Part shown: piece after piece, positions 46,361 to 56,396 of the stretch
Layout of the letters: every line of letters begins with the position of its first letter
How positions within the stretch are numbered: position 1 is the first letter of the stretch
Assembly (NCBI RefSeq): GCF_000527135.1
Contig: NZ_AZUP01000001.1
Span: 2,108,001 to 2,172,000, forward strand
Source: Methyloversatilis discipulorum
GTDB lineage: Bacteria; Pseudomonadota; Gammaproteobacteria; Burkholderiales; Rhodocyclaceae
DNA: 64,000 nt
Reading direction: 5' to 3'
Translations under genes and position numbers: made by a program
Notes under the pieces: generated by a model
Seen by the model: the letters and a program-made list of their open reading frames with translations, nothing else
Databases searched by the model: none
What the model was told of the DNA's origin: nothing

Positions 46361-46417
46361 CGCGCTGGAGCGCTTCTTGCTGAACGTGAGAGGTCTTCGT
46401 CCCTCACCCGTTCAGCC

Positions 46418-46969
46418 ATGCGCCTTACCCGCCCGCTTTTCCTTTCCGCACTGACGCTCGGCCTGCTCGCCGGCTGCACCAGCGTGTCCTTCAAACAGGG
46501 AGCAGGCGGCGCCGACTATCGGCGCGACGAACGCGCCTGCATGGGCACCACCACGGAGCGGACCGCCTTCATCCAGTGCATGGAGACGAAAGGCTGGTGG
46601 ACGCGCTCGACCGAGGAACTGTCGCAGATCACGCTGGTGTCGGTCGAAGAAAGCGACGCCGCCGCCGAGGCGCAGCCGGCGACTCCGGCCGATGCGCCAG
46701 CGCCAGCGGCCGCCCCGGCGAAGCCTGCACCCCGGACCACCACCACCATCGCGCCGGCAGTCGCCGCGCCGAAGGACCCGCTGGCCCGACTGCGCATCGC
46801 GATGTGGTCGAAGATGGGCGCCGGGGCGAACGAGCTGATCGCCGACCAGACGCAGTGTCTGTCCACGCTGGGCGAGGCCCACGCGCCAGACACCACCGCC
46901 GGCACCGTCACCCGCGGACTGTACGAGTGCCTGCGCAAGCAAGGCTGGACCGGCCTGACTTTCCGCTGA
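46418..46969 (+). CDS. Putative lipoprotein of unknown function
   Basis: 183 residues. The lipobox LLAGC places the lipidated Cys at residue 20 after a clean signal sequence (MRLTRPLFLSALTLGLLAGC). The mature part has a Cys-containing N-terminal module (DYRRDERACMGTTTERTAFIQCMETKGW), an Ala/Pro-rich linker (about 85-120) and a second module with the same C...C-x-W pattern (TQCLSTLGEAHAPDTTAGTVTRGLYECLRKQGW). The two modules look like an internal duplication of a roughly 30-residue unit. I do not recognise a family. It follows hisC by 57 bases. Confidence 0.7.
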   Translation: MRLTRPLFLSALTLGLLAGCTSVSFKQGAGGADYRRDERACMGTTTERTAFIQCMETKGWWTRSTEELSQITLVSVEESDAAAEAQPATPADAPAPAAAPAKPAPRTTTTIAPAVAAPKDPLARLRIAMWSKMGAGANELIADQTQCLSTLGEAHAPDTTAGTVTRGLYECLRKQGWTGLTFR

Positions 46970-46978
46970 ATATTCTTT

Positions 46979-47007
46979 TTGCATATTTGGTGCCGATGTC
47001 ATAGATT
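46979..47007 (+). promoter_or_regulatory. Possible promoter of the PEP-CTERM gene
   Basis: TTGCAT (46979-46984) and TAGATT (47002-47007) are separated by 17 bases, in the only AT-rich stretch between the lipoprotein and PEP-CTERM genes. This would give a leader of about 120 bases. Confidence 0.45.
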
Positions 47008-47088
47008 GACGTCGGGTGGGCGCACACACATCAACCATTACATCGCCTGAGCGGTCTCGCAGCCGCTGGAGACACACCACCCCCGGCA

Positions 47089-47110
47089 GGCCGTTCCATC
47101 CGGAACGGCC
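47089..47110 (+). other. Leader hairpin upstream of the PEP-CTERM gene
   Basis: A perfect 9-bp stem GGCCGTTCC / GGAACGGCC with loop ATCC ends 10 bases before the AGGAGGAGG ribosome-binding site. There is no T-tract, so mRNA protection or translational control is more likely than termination. Confidence 0.7.
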
Positions 47111-47134
47111 GCGTTCATTCAGGAGGAGGTGTTC

Positions 47135-47857
47135 ATGTTTTCAGCAAGAATGCTGTGCATCGCGTCGCTGTGCCTGTCGGCACAGGGCGCCCACGCGCTC
47201 GGAGCGGGCGATATCGCGTTTACCGCTTTCAACGCGGACGAGGACGGCTGGGCCATCGTCGCGCTGACCGATCTGGCGGCCAACAGCACGATCTACTTCA
47301 CCGACAGCAACTGGGACGGCGCCGCCTTCACCAGTGCCGAAGGCTTCCATACCTGGCAGACCGGCGCCGGCATCATCACGGCCGGCACTGTCATCCGTTT
47401 CAGCGACATCGATCAGGCAGGTCGCGCCGCATCCGCCGGCAGCCTGAGCGGCACCGGCAATGCCGCGCTCAGCAGCACGGCCGACACGCTCTACGCCTAT
47501 GTTGGCAGCGGCAGTTCGGCCCCGACCACCTTTCTTGCCGCCGTATCGTCGGAAGGTGCAGCGGCCGCCGCAACGGCCCTGGGCGCGGCCGGACTTACTG
47601 CCGGGGTGAACGCGATCGCACTGCCCGCCAGCACCGATTACGCCAGCTACACCGGCTCACGCAGCGGCGCCGCCGATTTCGCGGCCTACCGCAACACGGT
47701 GAATGACGTCGCCAACTGGACCGCGTTTACAGACGGCGTTCACGCCGATGCCGTGCCCGACACGACGCCGTTCGCAGTCTCCGCCGTGCCGGAAGCGTCG
47801 ACCGCCCTGATGATGATGGCGGGGCTCGGCGTGCTGGGCCTGTTCCGTCGGCGCTAG
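47135..47857 (+). CDS. PEP-CTERM sorting-signal protein
   Basis: 240 residues. A signal peptide (about 1-21, MFSARMLCIASLCLSAQGAHA) precedes an acidic, Ala/Ser/Thr-rich mature domain (DIAFTAFNADEDGWAIVALTDLAANSTIYFTDSNWDG). The C-terminus is a complete PEP-CTERM signal: VPEAS at about 218, a hydrophobic helix and RRR at the end. Such proteins are processed by exosortase (EpsH) and linked to exopolysaccharide or the cell surface. ATG 47135 is preferred to GTG 47129 because AGGAGGAGG ends 5 bases before it. No exosortase gene lies in this window. It converges on the DUF2189 gene, overlapping by 4 bases. Confidence 0.9.
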   Translation: MFSARMLCIASLCLSAQGAHALGAGDIAFTAFNADEDGWAIVALTDLAANSTIYFTDSNWDGAAFTSAEGFHTWQTGAGIITAGTVIRFSDIDQAGRAASAGSLSGTGNAALSSTADTLYAYVGSGSSAPTTFLAAVSSEGAAAAATALGAAGLTAGVNAIALPASTDYASYTGSRSGAADFAAYRNTVNDVANWTAFTDGVHADAVPDTTPFAVSAVPEASTALMMMAGLGVLGLFRRR

Positions 47858-48672
47858 GCAAGGGCTTCCGGGCGCTGGAGAGGTTCGATCAGCGCCCGGT
47901 AGGCGTGCCAGGTGGCATGCCCTACCAGCGGCATCAGCACGATCAGGCCAAGAAAGAAGGTCAGGAAGCCGATCACCGCGAAGATCACGATGAGCGCGGC
48001 CCACACCAGCATCGGCCCCGGGTTGTGGCCGAGCGCGAACAGGCTGGCGAGGATGGAGGTCACTGCGTCCTGTCGGCGGTCCAGCATCAGCGGAATGGCG
48101 ACCACGCTGGCGCCGAACACCAGCGACGCGAAGATGAAGCCGACCACCGCGTAAGCCATCAGGAATTCGACGTTCTGCAGCGTCAGCACCTGTTCGAGGA
48201 AGTGATCCACCGACGGCATCTGCGTCGTGTAGAACAGCGCGAACACCACCAGCGAGGCGCGCGCCCACACCAGGAAGATGATGATGAGAATGACGGCGAA
48301 TACGCCGATCGCGCCGGCATTGTGGCCGCCGGCGGTCAGCGAGTGCGCCAGCACCGGCGGCTGCCCTGCCTCGCGCTGGCGGGACAGGTCGTACAGGCCC
48401 AGCGACAGGAAGGGTCCGAGCAGCAGGAAGCCGCAGACAAGCGCCGAAGTCAGGTGATAGGCGTGGCGGAACACCGTGGTCAGCACCAGCCCCATGAAGG
48501 CGAAACAGGCGCCATAGAACAGGCTGCCGCCGGGACTCGCACGCATGTCCTGAAACGCCCGGCCAAGCCAGTCGAAACAGGCGAACAGCCCGACTTCACG
48601 CACCACCGGGAAAGGTAGATCCTGCGCATCCCCGACGGCTTGTGGCGCTTCGGGGTGTTCGGACTGCTGCAT
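47854..48672 (-). CDS. DUF2189 family membrane protein
   Basis: 272 residues with about six hydrophobic helices (starting at about 50, 75, 118, 163, 200 and 225). The pattern, including WLGRAFQDMRASPGGSLFYG, SLGLYDLSRQREAGQPP, SVVAIPLMLDRRQDAVTSILAS and a C-terminal GHATWHAYRALIEP, matches the DUF2189 family of unknown function. Homologues often sit alone near respiration genes, but no such context is seen here. It lies 105 bases after hisD on the same strand, inside the interrupted his operon. Confidence 0.85.
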   Translation of the reverse strand: MQQSEHPEAPQAVGDAQDLPFPVVREVGLFACFDWLGRAFQDMRASPGGSLFYGACFAFMGLVLTTVFRHAYHLTSALVCGFLLLGPFLSLGLYDLSRQREAGQPPVLAHSLTAGGHNAGAIGVFAVILIIIFLVWARASLVVFALFYTTQMPSVDHFLEQVLTLQNVEFLMAYAVVGFIFASLVFGASVVAIPLMLDRRQDAVTSILASLFALGHNPGPMLVWAALIVIFAVIGFLTFFLGLIVLMPLVGHATWHAYRALIEPLQRPEALA

Positions 48673-48777
48673 GGCTGCTCCCTGATCGGTTCACTGCTGC
48701 AACGACGTGCGCATGACCGGTCAGGTCGGGCGCACGACCCGGGCGCCACTGTACGCCGGGTCGTGGCCGCGTGGAAG

Positions 48778-50085
48778 TCAGTCCTTCAGGCGCATCTCAG
48801 CCGAGCGGGCGTGTGCCTGCAGGCCTTCGCCATGAGCCAGCACCGATGCGATGCGGCCCAGCTTCTGCGCGCCCTCGGCTGAAATATCGAGGATGGAGGT
48901 TCGCTTCTGGAAATCGTACACGCCCAGCGGACTGGAGAAGCGCGCGCTGCGCATGGTCGGCAGCACGTGGTTCGGGCCGGCGCAGTAGTCGCCCAGCGCC
49001 TCCACCGAGTAATGACCGAGGAACATGGCGCCGGCGTGGCGGATGCTATCGACCAGCGCTCGCGGATCTTCGGTGCAGATTTCCAGGTGTTCGGGCGCGA
49101 TGCGGTTGGCCAGGTCGCAGGCCTCGGCCAGGTCGCGCACCTTGATCAGCGCGCCACGGTTGGCAAGCGAGATGGCGATGGTGTCGCGGCGCGGCATTTC
49201 CGCCAGCAGACGGTCGATCGACGCGTGCACGCGGTCGAGGAAGGCGGCGTCGGTGCACAGCAGGATGGACTGCGCCAATTCGTCGTGCTCGGCCTGGGCG
49301 AAAAGATCCATCGCCACCCAGTCCGGATTGCCGTGGCCGTCGGAAATGATGAGCACCTCGGACGGCCCGGCCACCATGTCGATGCCGACCGTGCCGAACA
49401 CGCGCCGCTTGGCGCTGGCGACATAGGCGTTGCCCGGGCCGACGATCTTGTCCACCTGGGGAATGGTCTGCGTGCCGTAGGCGAGCGCCGCCACCGCCTG
49501 CGCACCGCCTATCGTGAACACGCGATCAACGCCGGTGATCGCTGCAGCAGCCAGCACCAGCGGATTGCGTTCTCCGCCCGGCGTCGGCACCACCATGATC
49601 AGTTCCTTGACGCCCGCGACCTTGGCCGGAATGGCGTTCATCAGCACCGAACTGGGATAGGACGCCCGCCCGCCCGGCACGTAGAGGCCGACGCGGTCCA
49701 GCGGCGTCACTTTCTGGCCGAGGCGAGTGCCGTCGGCTTCGGCGTATTCCCAGGAATCCTGTTTCTGGCGCTCGTGATAGAGCCGCACGCGGTCGGCCGC
49801 TTCGGCCAGCGCGGCGCGCTGCGTATCGCTCAGTCCGGCGTAGGCGGCGTCAAGCTCGCTGCGCGGCAACTCCAGCTCGACCATGGACGCGCAGTCCATG
49901 CGGTCGAAACGGCGCGTGTACTCGATGACCGCCTCGTCGCCGCGCCCCCGCACGTCGCGCAGGATGCCGGCGACCGCCGTTTCGATCGCGTCGTCGGTCG
50001 AACTTTCGAAGGCCAGAAGCGTATCCAGCCGATCGAGAAAATCGGGGGCGCCGGAGTCGAACCGGCTGATCTTCGTCACGCTCAT
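48778..50085 (-). CDS. hisD: Histidinol dehydrogenase
   Basis: 435 residues from ATG 50085; the last two steps of histidine synthesis (histidinol to histidine, NAD-dependent, zinc enzyme). Family motifs are [82 protein letters not shown] and APEHLEI. ATGA overlap with hisG. The longer frame to 50445 overlaps hisG and was rejected. Confidence 0.97.
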   Translation of the reverse strand: MSVTKISRFDSGAPDFLDRLDTLLAFESSTDDAIETAVAGILRDVRGRGDEAVIEYTRRFDRMDCASMVELELPRSELDAAYAGLSDTQRAALAEAADRVRLYHERQKQDSWEYAEADGTRLGQKVTPLDRVGLYVPGGRASYPSSVLMNAIPAKVAGVKELIMVVPTPGGERNPLVLAAAAITGVDRVFTIGGAQAVAALAYGTQTIPQVDKIVGPGNAYVASAKRRVFGTVGIDMVAGPSEVLIISDGHGNPDWVAMDLFAQAEHDELAQSILLCTDAAFLDRVHASIDRLLAEMPRRDTIAISLANRGALIKVRDLAEACDLANRIAPEHLEICTEDPRALVDSIRHAGAMFLGHYSVEALGDYCAGPNHVLPTMRSARFSSPLGVYDFQKRTSILDISAEGAQKLGRIASVLAHGEGLQAHARSAEMRLKD

Positions 50086-50726
50086 GCCTGCACCGCCCCC
50101 TGAATCGCCTCCAGGATGGGGGTGAGCAGATCGTGCTTCACCTTGAGCGCCGCCTGATTGATGACCAGACGCGAGCTGATGTCCATGATGTGTTCGACCT
50201 CGACCAGATTGTTCGCACGCAGAGTGCCGCCGCTGCTGACCAGATCGACGATGGCGTCGGCCAGCCCCACCAGCGGCGCCAGTTCCATCGATCCATACAG
50301 CTTGATCAGGTCGACGTGGACGCCCTTGGCGGCGAAATGTTCGCGCGCGGTGTGCACATACTTGGTCGCCACCTTGAGCCGCGCACCGCGGCGCACTGCC
50401 TGTTCGTAATCGAAACCCGCCGGCACGGCCACGCTGAGGCGGCAACGCGCGATGTTCAGGTCGATGGGCTGGTAGAGGCCGGCGCCGCCGTGTTCCAGCA
50501 GCACGTCCTTGCCGGCGATGCCGAGATCGGCGGCGCCGTACTGCACATAGGTCGGCGTGTCGGAGGCGCGCACGATGACCAGGCGCACGTCCGGCCGGTT
50601 GGTGCCGATGATGAGCTTGCGCGACGACTCCGGGTCGTCGGTCGGTACGATGCCGGCCGCGGCCAGCAGTGGCAGCGTTTCTTCGAAGATGCGCCCTTTG
50701 GACAGCGCCAGGGTGATGCCTTGCAC
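50082..50726 (-). CDS. hisG: ATP phosphoribosyltransferase, short form
   Basis: 214 residues, lacking the C-terminal regulatory domain, so it belongs to the HisG_S class that needs HisZ for activity and feedback control. [16 protein letters not shown], the PRPP-binding and C-terminal [29 protein letters not shown] are characteristic. First and rate-setting step of the histidine pathway. No hisZ is in the window. It follows murA by 27 bases. Confidence 0.96.
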   Translation of the reverse strand: MQGITLALSKGRIFEETLPLLAAAGIVPTDDPESSRKLIIGTNRPDVRLVIVRASDTPTYVQYGAADLGIAGKDVLLEHGGAGLYQPIDLNIARCRLSVAVPAGFDYEQAVRRGARLKVATKYVHTAREHFAAKGVHVDLIKLYGSMELAPLVGLADAIVDLVSSGGTLRANNLVEVEHIMDISSRLVINQAALKVKHDLLTPILEAIQGAVQA

Positions 50727-50753
50727 GGTGTGCCTCGTATGGATGGCGTGTCG

Positions 50754-52257
<1,504 letters not shown>

Positions 52258-52259
52258 GT

Positions 52260-53018
52260 TCAACTTCTCAGTTTGTAGCCGCGCGCCAGCATGTTCAGCG
52301 TGATGCCCGCAAGCACCGCGAAACTGCCGGCCGCGACCAGGGCGCTGATCCACGGGGAAACGTCCGACTGTCCGAAGAAGCCGTAACGGAAACCGTCGAT
52401 CATGTAGAAAAAAGGGTTCAGGTGCGACACCGCCTGCCAGAAGTCGGGCAGCGTGTGTATGGAGTAGAACACACCCGACAGGAAGGTGAGCGGCATCACG
52501 ACGAAATTCTGGAAAGCGGCCAGCTGGTCGAACTTGTCGGCCCAGATGCCCGCAATCACGCCGAGACTTGCAAGAATTGCTCCACCCACCGTGGCGAAAA
52601 ACAGTATCCACAGTGGGTGGGCATACGAAAGTTCGACGAACCACAGCGTCACCAGCCAGACGCCTGCGCCGACCACCAGGCCACGGATGACCGCGGCGAG
52701 CACATAGGCGGCGAAGAACTCGCGGTAGGAAATCGGCGGCAGCAGCACGAACACGATGTTTCCGGTCACCTTGGACTGGATCAGCGACGACGAACTGTTG
52801 GCGAAGGCGTTCTGCAGCAGGCTCATCATGACCAGCCCCGGCACCAGGAAGGCGGTGTAGCTGACGCCGCCATAGACGTCGACCGTGCGGTCGAGCACGT
52901 GCGAAAACACCAGCAGATAGAGCAGCGCGGTCAGCACCGGCGCGCCGACCGTCTGGAAGCTCACCTTCCAGAACCGCAGCAGTTCCTTGTACAGCAGGGT
53001 GCGCAGCGCCATGCTCAT
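52260..53018 (-). CDS. ABC-2 type transporter permease
   Basis: 252 residues with six TM helices and the ABC-2 signature (GLVMMSLLQNAFANSSSSLIQSKVTGNIVFVLLPPISYREFFAAYVLAA; VMPLTFLSGVFYSIHTLPDFWQAVSHLNPFFYMIDGFRYGFFG). Resembles E. coli YadH. Its substrate is unknown, but the place between the mla operon and murA suggests an envelope-related cargo. It overlaps the ATPase gene by one base. Confidence 0.9.
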   Translation of the reverse strand: MSMALRTLLYKELLRFWKVSFQTVGAPVLTALLYLLVFSHVLDRTVDVYGGVSYTAFLVPGLVMMSLLQNAFANSSSSLIQSKVTGNIVFVLLPPISYREFFAAYVLAAVIRGLVVGAGVWLVTLWFVELSYAHPLWILFFATVGGAILASLGVIAGIWADKFDQLAAFQNFVVMPLTFLSGVFYSIHTLPDFWQAVSHLNPFFYMIDGFRYGFFGQSDVSPWISALVAAGSFAVLAGITLNMLARGYKLRS

Positions 53019-53932
53019 CAGGCGGCCTCCTGCATCATGGCGATGAACACGTCCTCGAGATCGGGCTTCACCAGTTCGATGTCGTCGAGTACAACGCCGG
53101 CCGCGTGCAAGCGAGCGAGACAGGCCGCCACGTCATCCGCGCTGTCGAGCACGATGGCAACCCGGCCGTCCGGCGTGGCGCGCGCCATCGTACGAAACTC
53201 GGCCGGCAACGCGGCGCCGCTGCCCAGACGCAGGCGCAGCGTCTGCTGCACACGGCGCGACAGCAGGTCGGTCGTCCGTTCCAGGGCCACTACGCGGCCC
53301 TGCTTCAGCATGGCGATGCGGCCGCACAGGCTTTCCGCCTCTTCCAGGTAGTGCGTGGTGAGCACGATGGTGTGGCCCTGCTTGTTCAGGTCGCGTACGA
53401 AGGCCCACAGACCCTGGCGCAGTTCCACGTCGACACCGGCGGTCGGCTCGTCGAGCACGATCAGCGGCGGCCGATGCACCAGCGCCTGCGCCACCAGCAC
53501 GCGACGCTTCATGCCGCCCGACAAGCGACGCATATTGACGTCCGCCTTCGCGTCGAGATCGAGCCGGTGCAGGATTTCGTCGATCCAGTCGTCGTTGCGG
53601 CGCAGGCCAAAATAGCCGGACTGGATGCGCAACGTTTCGCGCACGGTGAAGAAGGGATCGAACACCAGTTCCTGCGGCACGACACCCAGCCGGGCGCGCG
53701 CGGCGCGGTAGTCGGTCACCGTATCGTGCCCGAGCACGCGGATCGAGCCGGAATCGGCACGGCACAGGCCGGCCATGGCCGAGATCAGCGTGGTCTTGCC
53801 GGCACCGTTCGGCCCGAGCAGGCCAAAGAACTCGCCCTGCTTCACGTCGAGCGTAACGTGGTCGAGCGCCTGCAGCGAACCGAATCGCTTGCAGACGCCC
53901 TCGATCAGCAAGGCAGGGGTGGAATCAGGCAT
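53018..53932 (-). CDS. ABC transporter ATP-binding protein (partner of the ABC-2 permease)
   Basis: 304 residues from ATG 53932. Walker A GLLGPNGAGKTT, signature LSGGMKRRVLVAQAL, Walker B LIVLDEPTAGVD and the H-loop TTHYLEEAE are all present, followed by a C-terminal domain of about 90 residues usual in DrrA/YadG-like exporters. The longer frame to 54115 overlaps mlaB and was cut back to the family start. Confidence 0.93.
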   Translation of the reverse strand: MPDSTPALLIEGVCKRFGSLQALDHVTLDVKQGEFFGLLGPNGAGKTTLISAMAGLCRADSGSIRVLGHDTVTDYRAARARLGVVPQELVFDPFFTVRETLRIQSGYFGLRRNDDWIDEILHRLDLDAKADVNMRRLSGGMKRRVLVAQALVHRPPLIVLDEPTAGVDVELRQGLWAFVRDLNKQGHTIVLTTHYLEEAESLCGRIAMLKQGRVVALERTTDLLSRRVQQTLRLRLGSGAALPAEFRTMARATPDGRVAIVLDSADDVAACLARLHAAGVVLDDIELVKPDLEDVFIAMMQEAA

Positions 53933-53979
53933 GAAAGAACTACGTACCGGCCACCGGGGGAGGCCGGAAGAGACACATA

Positions 53980-54279
53980 TCAGCGAGCGGTCGCGTCGTC
54001 GGCATCCAGCCCGCAATAGGACGACACCTCGTACAAAAGAGCCAGGCTGGTCAATCCGGCCGGTGCGCCGGTGACCGGCAGCGGGCCATCGCTGCCGCCG
54101 CTCGCGCGTTCCCACGCGAGCAGCACGGCGATGGCCGAAGAATCGACGTCCTCGACCGCGGACAGGTCGATGGACGTTGCCGAGGGCAGCAGCGCGAGGC
54201 CGGCGTCGCGCAGCGCCATCGCCTCGGGCAGTCGCATCGTGCCGCTGACGCGGAGCACGCCGTTGTCGAGTGCGATCAT
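53980..54279 (-). CDS. mlaB: STAS-domain protein MlaB
   Basis: 99 residues forming one STAS domain (VLRVSGTMRLPEAMALRDAGLALLPSATSIDLSAVEDVDSSAIAVLLAWERA). The DSSA segment aligns with the conserved loop where MlaB contacts the MlaF ATPase. It stabilises the MlaFEDB phospholipid transporter. Overlaps mlaC by 4 bases. Confidence 0.88.
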   Translation of the reverse strand: MIALDNGVLRVSGTMRLPEAMALRDAGLALLPSATSIDLSAVEDVDSSAIAVLLAWERASGGSDGPLPVTGAPAGLTSLALLYEVSSYCGLDADDATAR

Positions 54280-54920
54280 TTGGCCGCCGCGGCGGGTGCG
54301 GGCAGCGGAGCCGGCACGTTCGAAGCGTTCTTGGCGCGCAAGGTCTTCACCAGACCATCGACACCACCGGCACGAATCTCTGCGGCAAAGGTTTCGCGAT
54401 AGTTGGTCACGAGGCTGACGCCCGACACCATCACGTCGTACACCTTCCAGCCCTCTTCCTTCTTCTCCAGCGCGTAGTCGAGGGGGATCGGGCGACCGCC
54501 CGGCTGATTGATCTGGGTGCGCACCGTCACGTCGGTGTCGGCAGCGCCCATCTTGAACGGGCGGTAATCGATGGTCTGATTGCGGTAGCTGGTCAGCGCG
54601 TTCGAATAAGTGCGGACGAGAAGGGTGCGGAACTCTTCAGTCAGCACCTTCTTCTGTTCGGGCGTCGTCGCGCGCCACTCCTTGCCCAGCGCCAGCGCCG
54701 TCATGCGCGTGAAATTGAAATGCGGCAGCACGCGGGTTTCGACCAGTTCCGCCGTCTTGGCCGTATCGCCGGCCTTGATCGACGGATCGGTGCGCAGCGT
54801 GGTCAGGACATCTTCGGTTACTTCCTTGACCAGCACGTCGGGCGCCTTCATCACGTTCGCCTGCGCGACCGCACTTGCCGTGAAGGCAATCATCAGCAAT
54901 TGAACAAAGCGCTTGAACAT
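54276..54920 (-). CDS. mlaC: Periplasmic phospholipid-binding protein MlaC
   Basis: 214 residues from ATG 54920. A signal peptide (MFKRFVQLLMIAFTASAVAQA) is followed by the MlaC/Ttg2D fold: LVETRVLPHFNFTRMTALALGKEWR, LLVRTYSNALTSYRNQTIDYRPF, WKVYDVMVSGVSLVTNYRETFAAEI. It shuttles phospholipid between MlaA at the outer membrane and MlaFEDB. A Pro/Ala tail ends the protein. Two hairpins separate it from mlaA. Confidence 0.95.
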   Translation of the reverse strand: MFKRFVQLLMIAFTASAVAQANVMKAPDVLVKEVTEDVLTTLRTDPSIKAGDTAKTAELVETRVLPHFNFTRMTALALGKEWRATTPEQKKVLTEEFRTLLVRTYSNALTSYRNQTIDYRPFKMGAADTDVTVRTQINQPGGRPIPLDYALEKKEEGWKVYDVMVSGVSLVTNYRETFAAEIRAGGVDGLVKTLRAKNASNVPAPLPAPAAAAK

Positions 54921-54942
54921 ATGTGCTCCCGGAAAAGAAAGA

Positions 54943-54998
54943 GGCCTGTCGGAACGCGACAGGCCGTGATGACCGCGCTGCCCGGCGTAGCGCCGGGC
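54943..54998 (-). other. Double hairpin between mlaA and mlaC (possible attenuator)
   Basis: Two perfect stems occupy the 85-base gap. GCCCGGCG / CGCCGGGC (54980-54987, 54991-54998) comes first in the direction of transcription. GGCCTGTCG / CGACAGGCC (54943-54951, 54957-54965) follows. Reading on the minus strand, the second stem is followed by TCTTTCTTTT, so it resembles a leaky terminator just before the mlaC ribosome-binding site. Confidence 0.75.
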
Positions 54999-55005
54999 TT
55001 GCCGA

Positions 55006-55887
55006 TCAGAACGAGACGGCTGCGGTGTCCACCGATTCGGTGGCCGGCTCGGACGCATTCGCTGCATCAACGTCCGACTTCTCCGGCGCGCCGACAAGCA
55101 TCATCGTCCACGTCGATTCGAGCGGTTCCATCGTCAGAAGGTTCGCGCTCGGCAGCGACGCCGAGTCATCCGCCTCGCGCGGCGGGTTGCCGTCATGGAT
55201 GGCACTGCGGCGATGCTGCAGGTAAGCGTCACGCACGTAGGCGTATTTGTCGATCGCTGCCGCTTCGAGCGCATCCTCTGCCTTCAGCAGGTTGGCACGG
55301 GTGTCGATGGCGCGCAGCGCGATGGCGGTGTTGCGGTAGCCGCGATGACCGTCGGCGTCACGCACCGGATCGACATAGATGTCCGCAGCCAGACCGAAGG
55401 TGTCGCGCACGGTGCGCGGGCCGAGAATCGGCAGCACCACATAGGCGCCATCGCCGACGCCCCAGCGGCCGAGGGTCTGACCGAAGTCTTCCTCGTGCTT
55501 TTCGAGGCCCATCGGCGTCGCGACGTCGAACAGGCCGAGAATGCCCAGAGTCGAGTTGACCAGCACGCGGCCGGCATCCGACAGCGCATCGACCGGCTTG
55601 CCCTGCAGCAGGTTGTTCACGCCCGTCCACAGGTCGGCGATGTTGGCGAAGAAATTGGATACGCCGGTCTGCACTGGATCCGGCATCACGAAGTCGTAGC
55701 CCTGGGCGACCGGCTTGATCACCGCCTTGTCGACCGTCTCGTTGAACGAGAACATCGCGCGGTTGTAGCCTTCGATCGGATCCTTGGGATTGCCCGAGGT
55801 CGCACAGCCAGTGAACAGCGCGGCTGCAGCGGTGGCGGCAAGCACCGAGCGGATGTTGAGATTCGACTGCTTGTTGGTTTTGGTCAT
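55006..55887 (-). CDS. mlaA: Outer-membrane lipoprotein MlaA (VacJ)
   Basis: 293 residues from ATG 55887. The lipobox LFTGC follows a signal region; the mature protein shows the VacJ core (DPIEGYNRAMFSFNETVDKAVIKPVAQGYDFVMPDPVQTGVSNFFANIADLWTGVNNLLQGK; LGILGLFDVATPMGL; GVGDGAYVVLPILGPRTVRDTFG; YVDPVRD). It removes mislocalised phospholipid from the outer leaflet. Alternative in-frame starts exist at 55911 and GTG 55923, the latter overlapping the mlaD stop; they would add 8-12 residues before the signal sequence. An acidic C-terminal tail of about 60 residues is longer than in E. coli. Confidence 0.92.
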   Translation of the reverse strand: MTKTNKQSNLNIRSVLAATAAAALFTGCATSGNPKDPIEGYNRAMFSFNETVDKAVIKPVAQGYDFVMPDPVQTGVSNFFANIADLWTGVNNLLQGKPVDALSDAGRVLVNSTLGILGLFDVATPMGLEKHEEDFGQTLGRWGVGDGAYVVLPILGPRTVRDTFGLAADIYVDPVRDADGHRGYRNTAIALRAIDTRANLLKAEDALEAAAIDKYAYVRDAYLQHRRSAIHDGNPPREADDSASLPSANLLTMEPLESTWTMMLVGAPEKSDVDAANASEPATESVDTAAVSF

Positions 55888-55919
55888 CTGTCGGGCTTCC
55901 CGGCTATGCATTCGGTACG

Positions 55920-56396
55920 TCACTGCTCGGGAGCGGTCGGGCTCTCGGCAGCCTTGTTGAACATGAACTGGCTGATCAGCTTTTCAAGCACCACTGCAGA
56001 CTGCGTCTTGGTGATGGTGGCACCGGCCTGAAGCATTTCGGCGTCGCCACCGACTTCGAAACCGATGTACTGCTCACCCAGCAAACCCGAGGTCAGAATG
56101 GTTGCGAAGGTGTCGCGCGGGAAACTGTAGCGCTTGTCCACATCCATTTTCACCACGGCGACATACAGATTCGGGTCAAAAGTGATTTCCGTCACCCGGC
56201 CCACCACGACGCCCGAGCTTTTGACGGGCGCACGCGGTTTCAGGCCGCCGATGTTATCAAAGTTGGCTTGCAGCCTGTATGTCTCCCCGATGTTAGCGGA
56301 CGCAAGGTTGCCGACCTTTAGTGCCAGAAACAACACTGCAGCCACGCCGACGGCGACAAAAACACCGACCCACAGGTCGAGAACGGTACGGTTCAT
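55920..56396 (-). CDS. mlaD: Phospholipid-transport MCE protein MlaD
   Basis: 158 residues. The N-terminal TM (LDLWVGVFVAVGVAAVLFLALKVGNL) is followed by one MCE domain (YRLQANFDNIGGLKPRAPVKSSGVVVGRVTEITFD ... VKMDVDKRYSFPRDTFATILTSGLLGEQYIGFEVGGD). It forms the hexameric ring of the MlaFEDB complex. Overlaps mlaE by 4 bases. Confidence 0.95.
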   Translation of the reverse strand: MNRTVLDLWVGVFVAVGVAAVLFLALKVGNLASANIGETYRLQANFDNIGGLKPRAPVKSSGVVVGRVTEITFDPNLYVAVVKMDVDKRYSFPRDTFATILTSGLLGEQYIGFEVGGDAEMLQAGATITKTQSAVVLEKLISQFMFNKAAESPTAPEQ

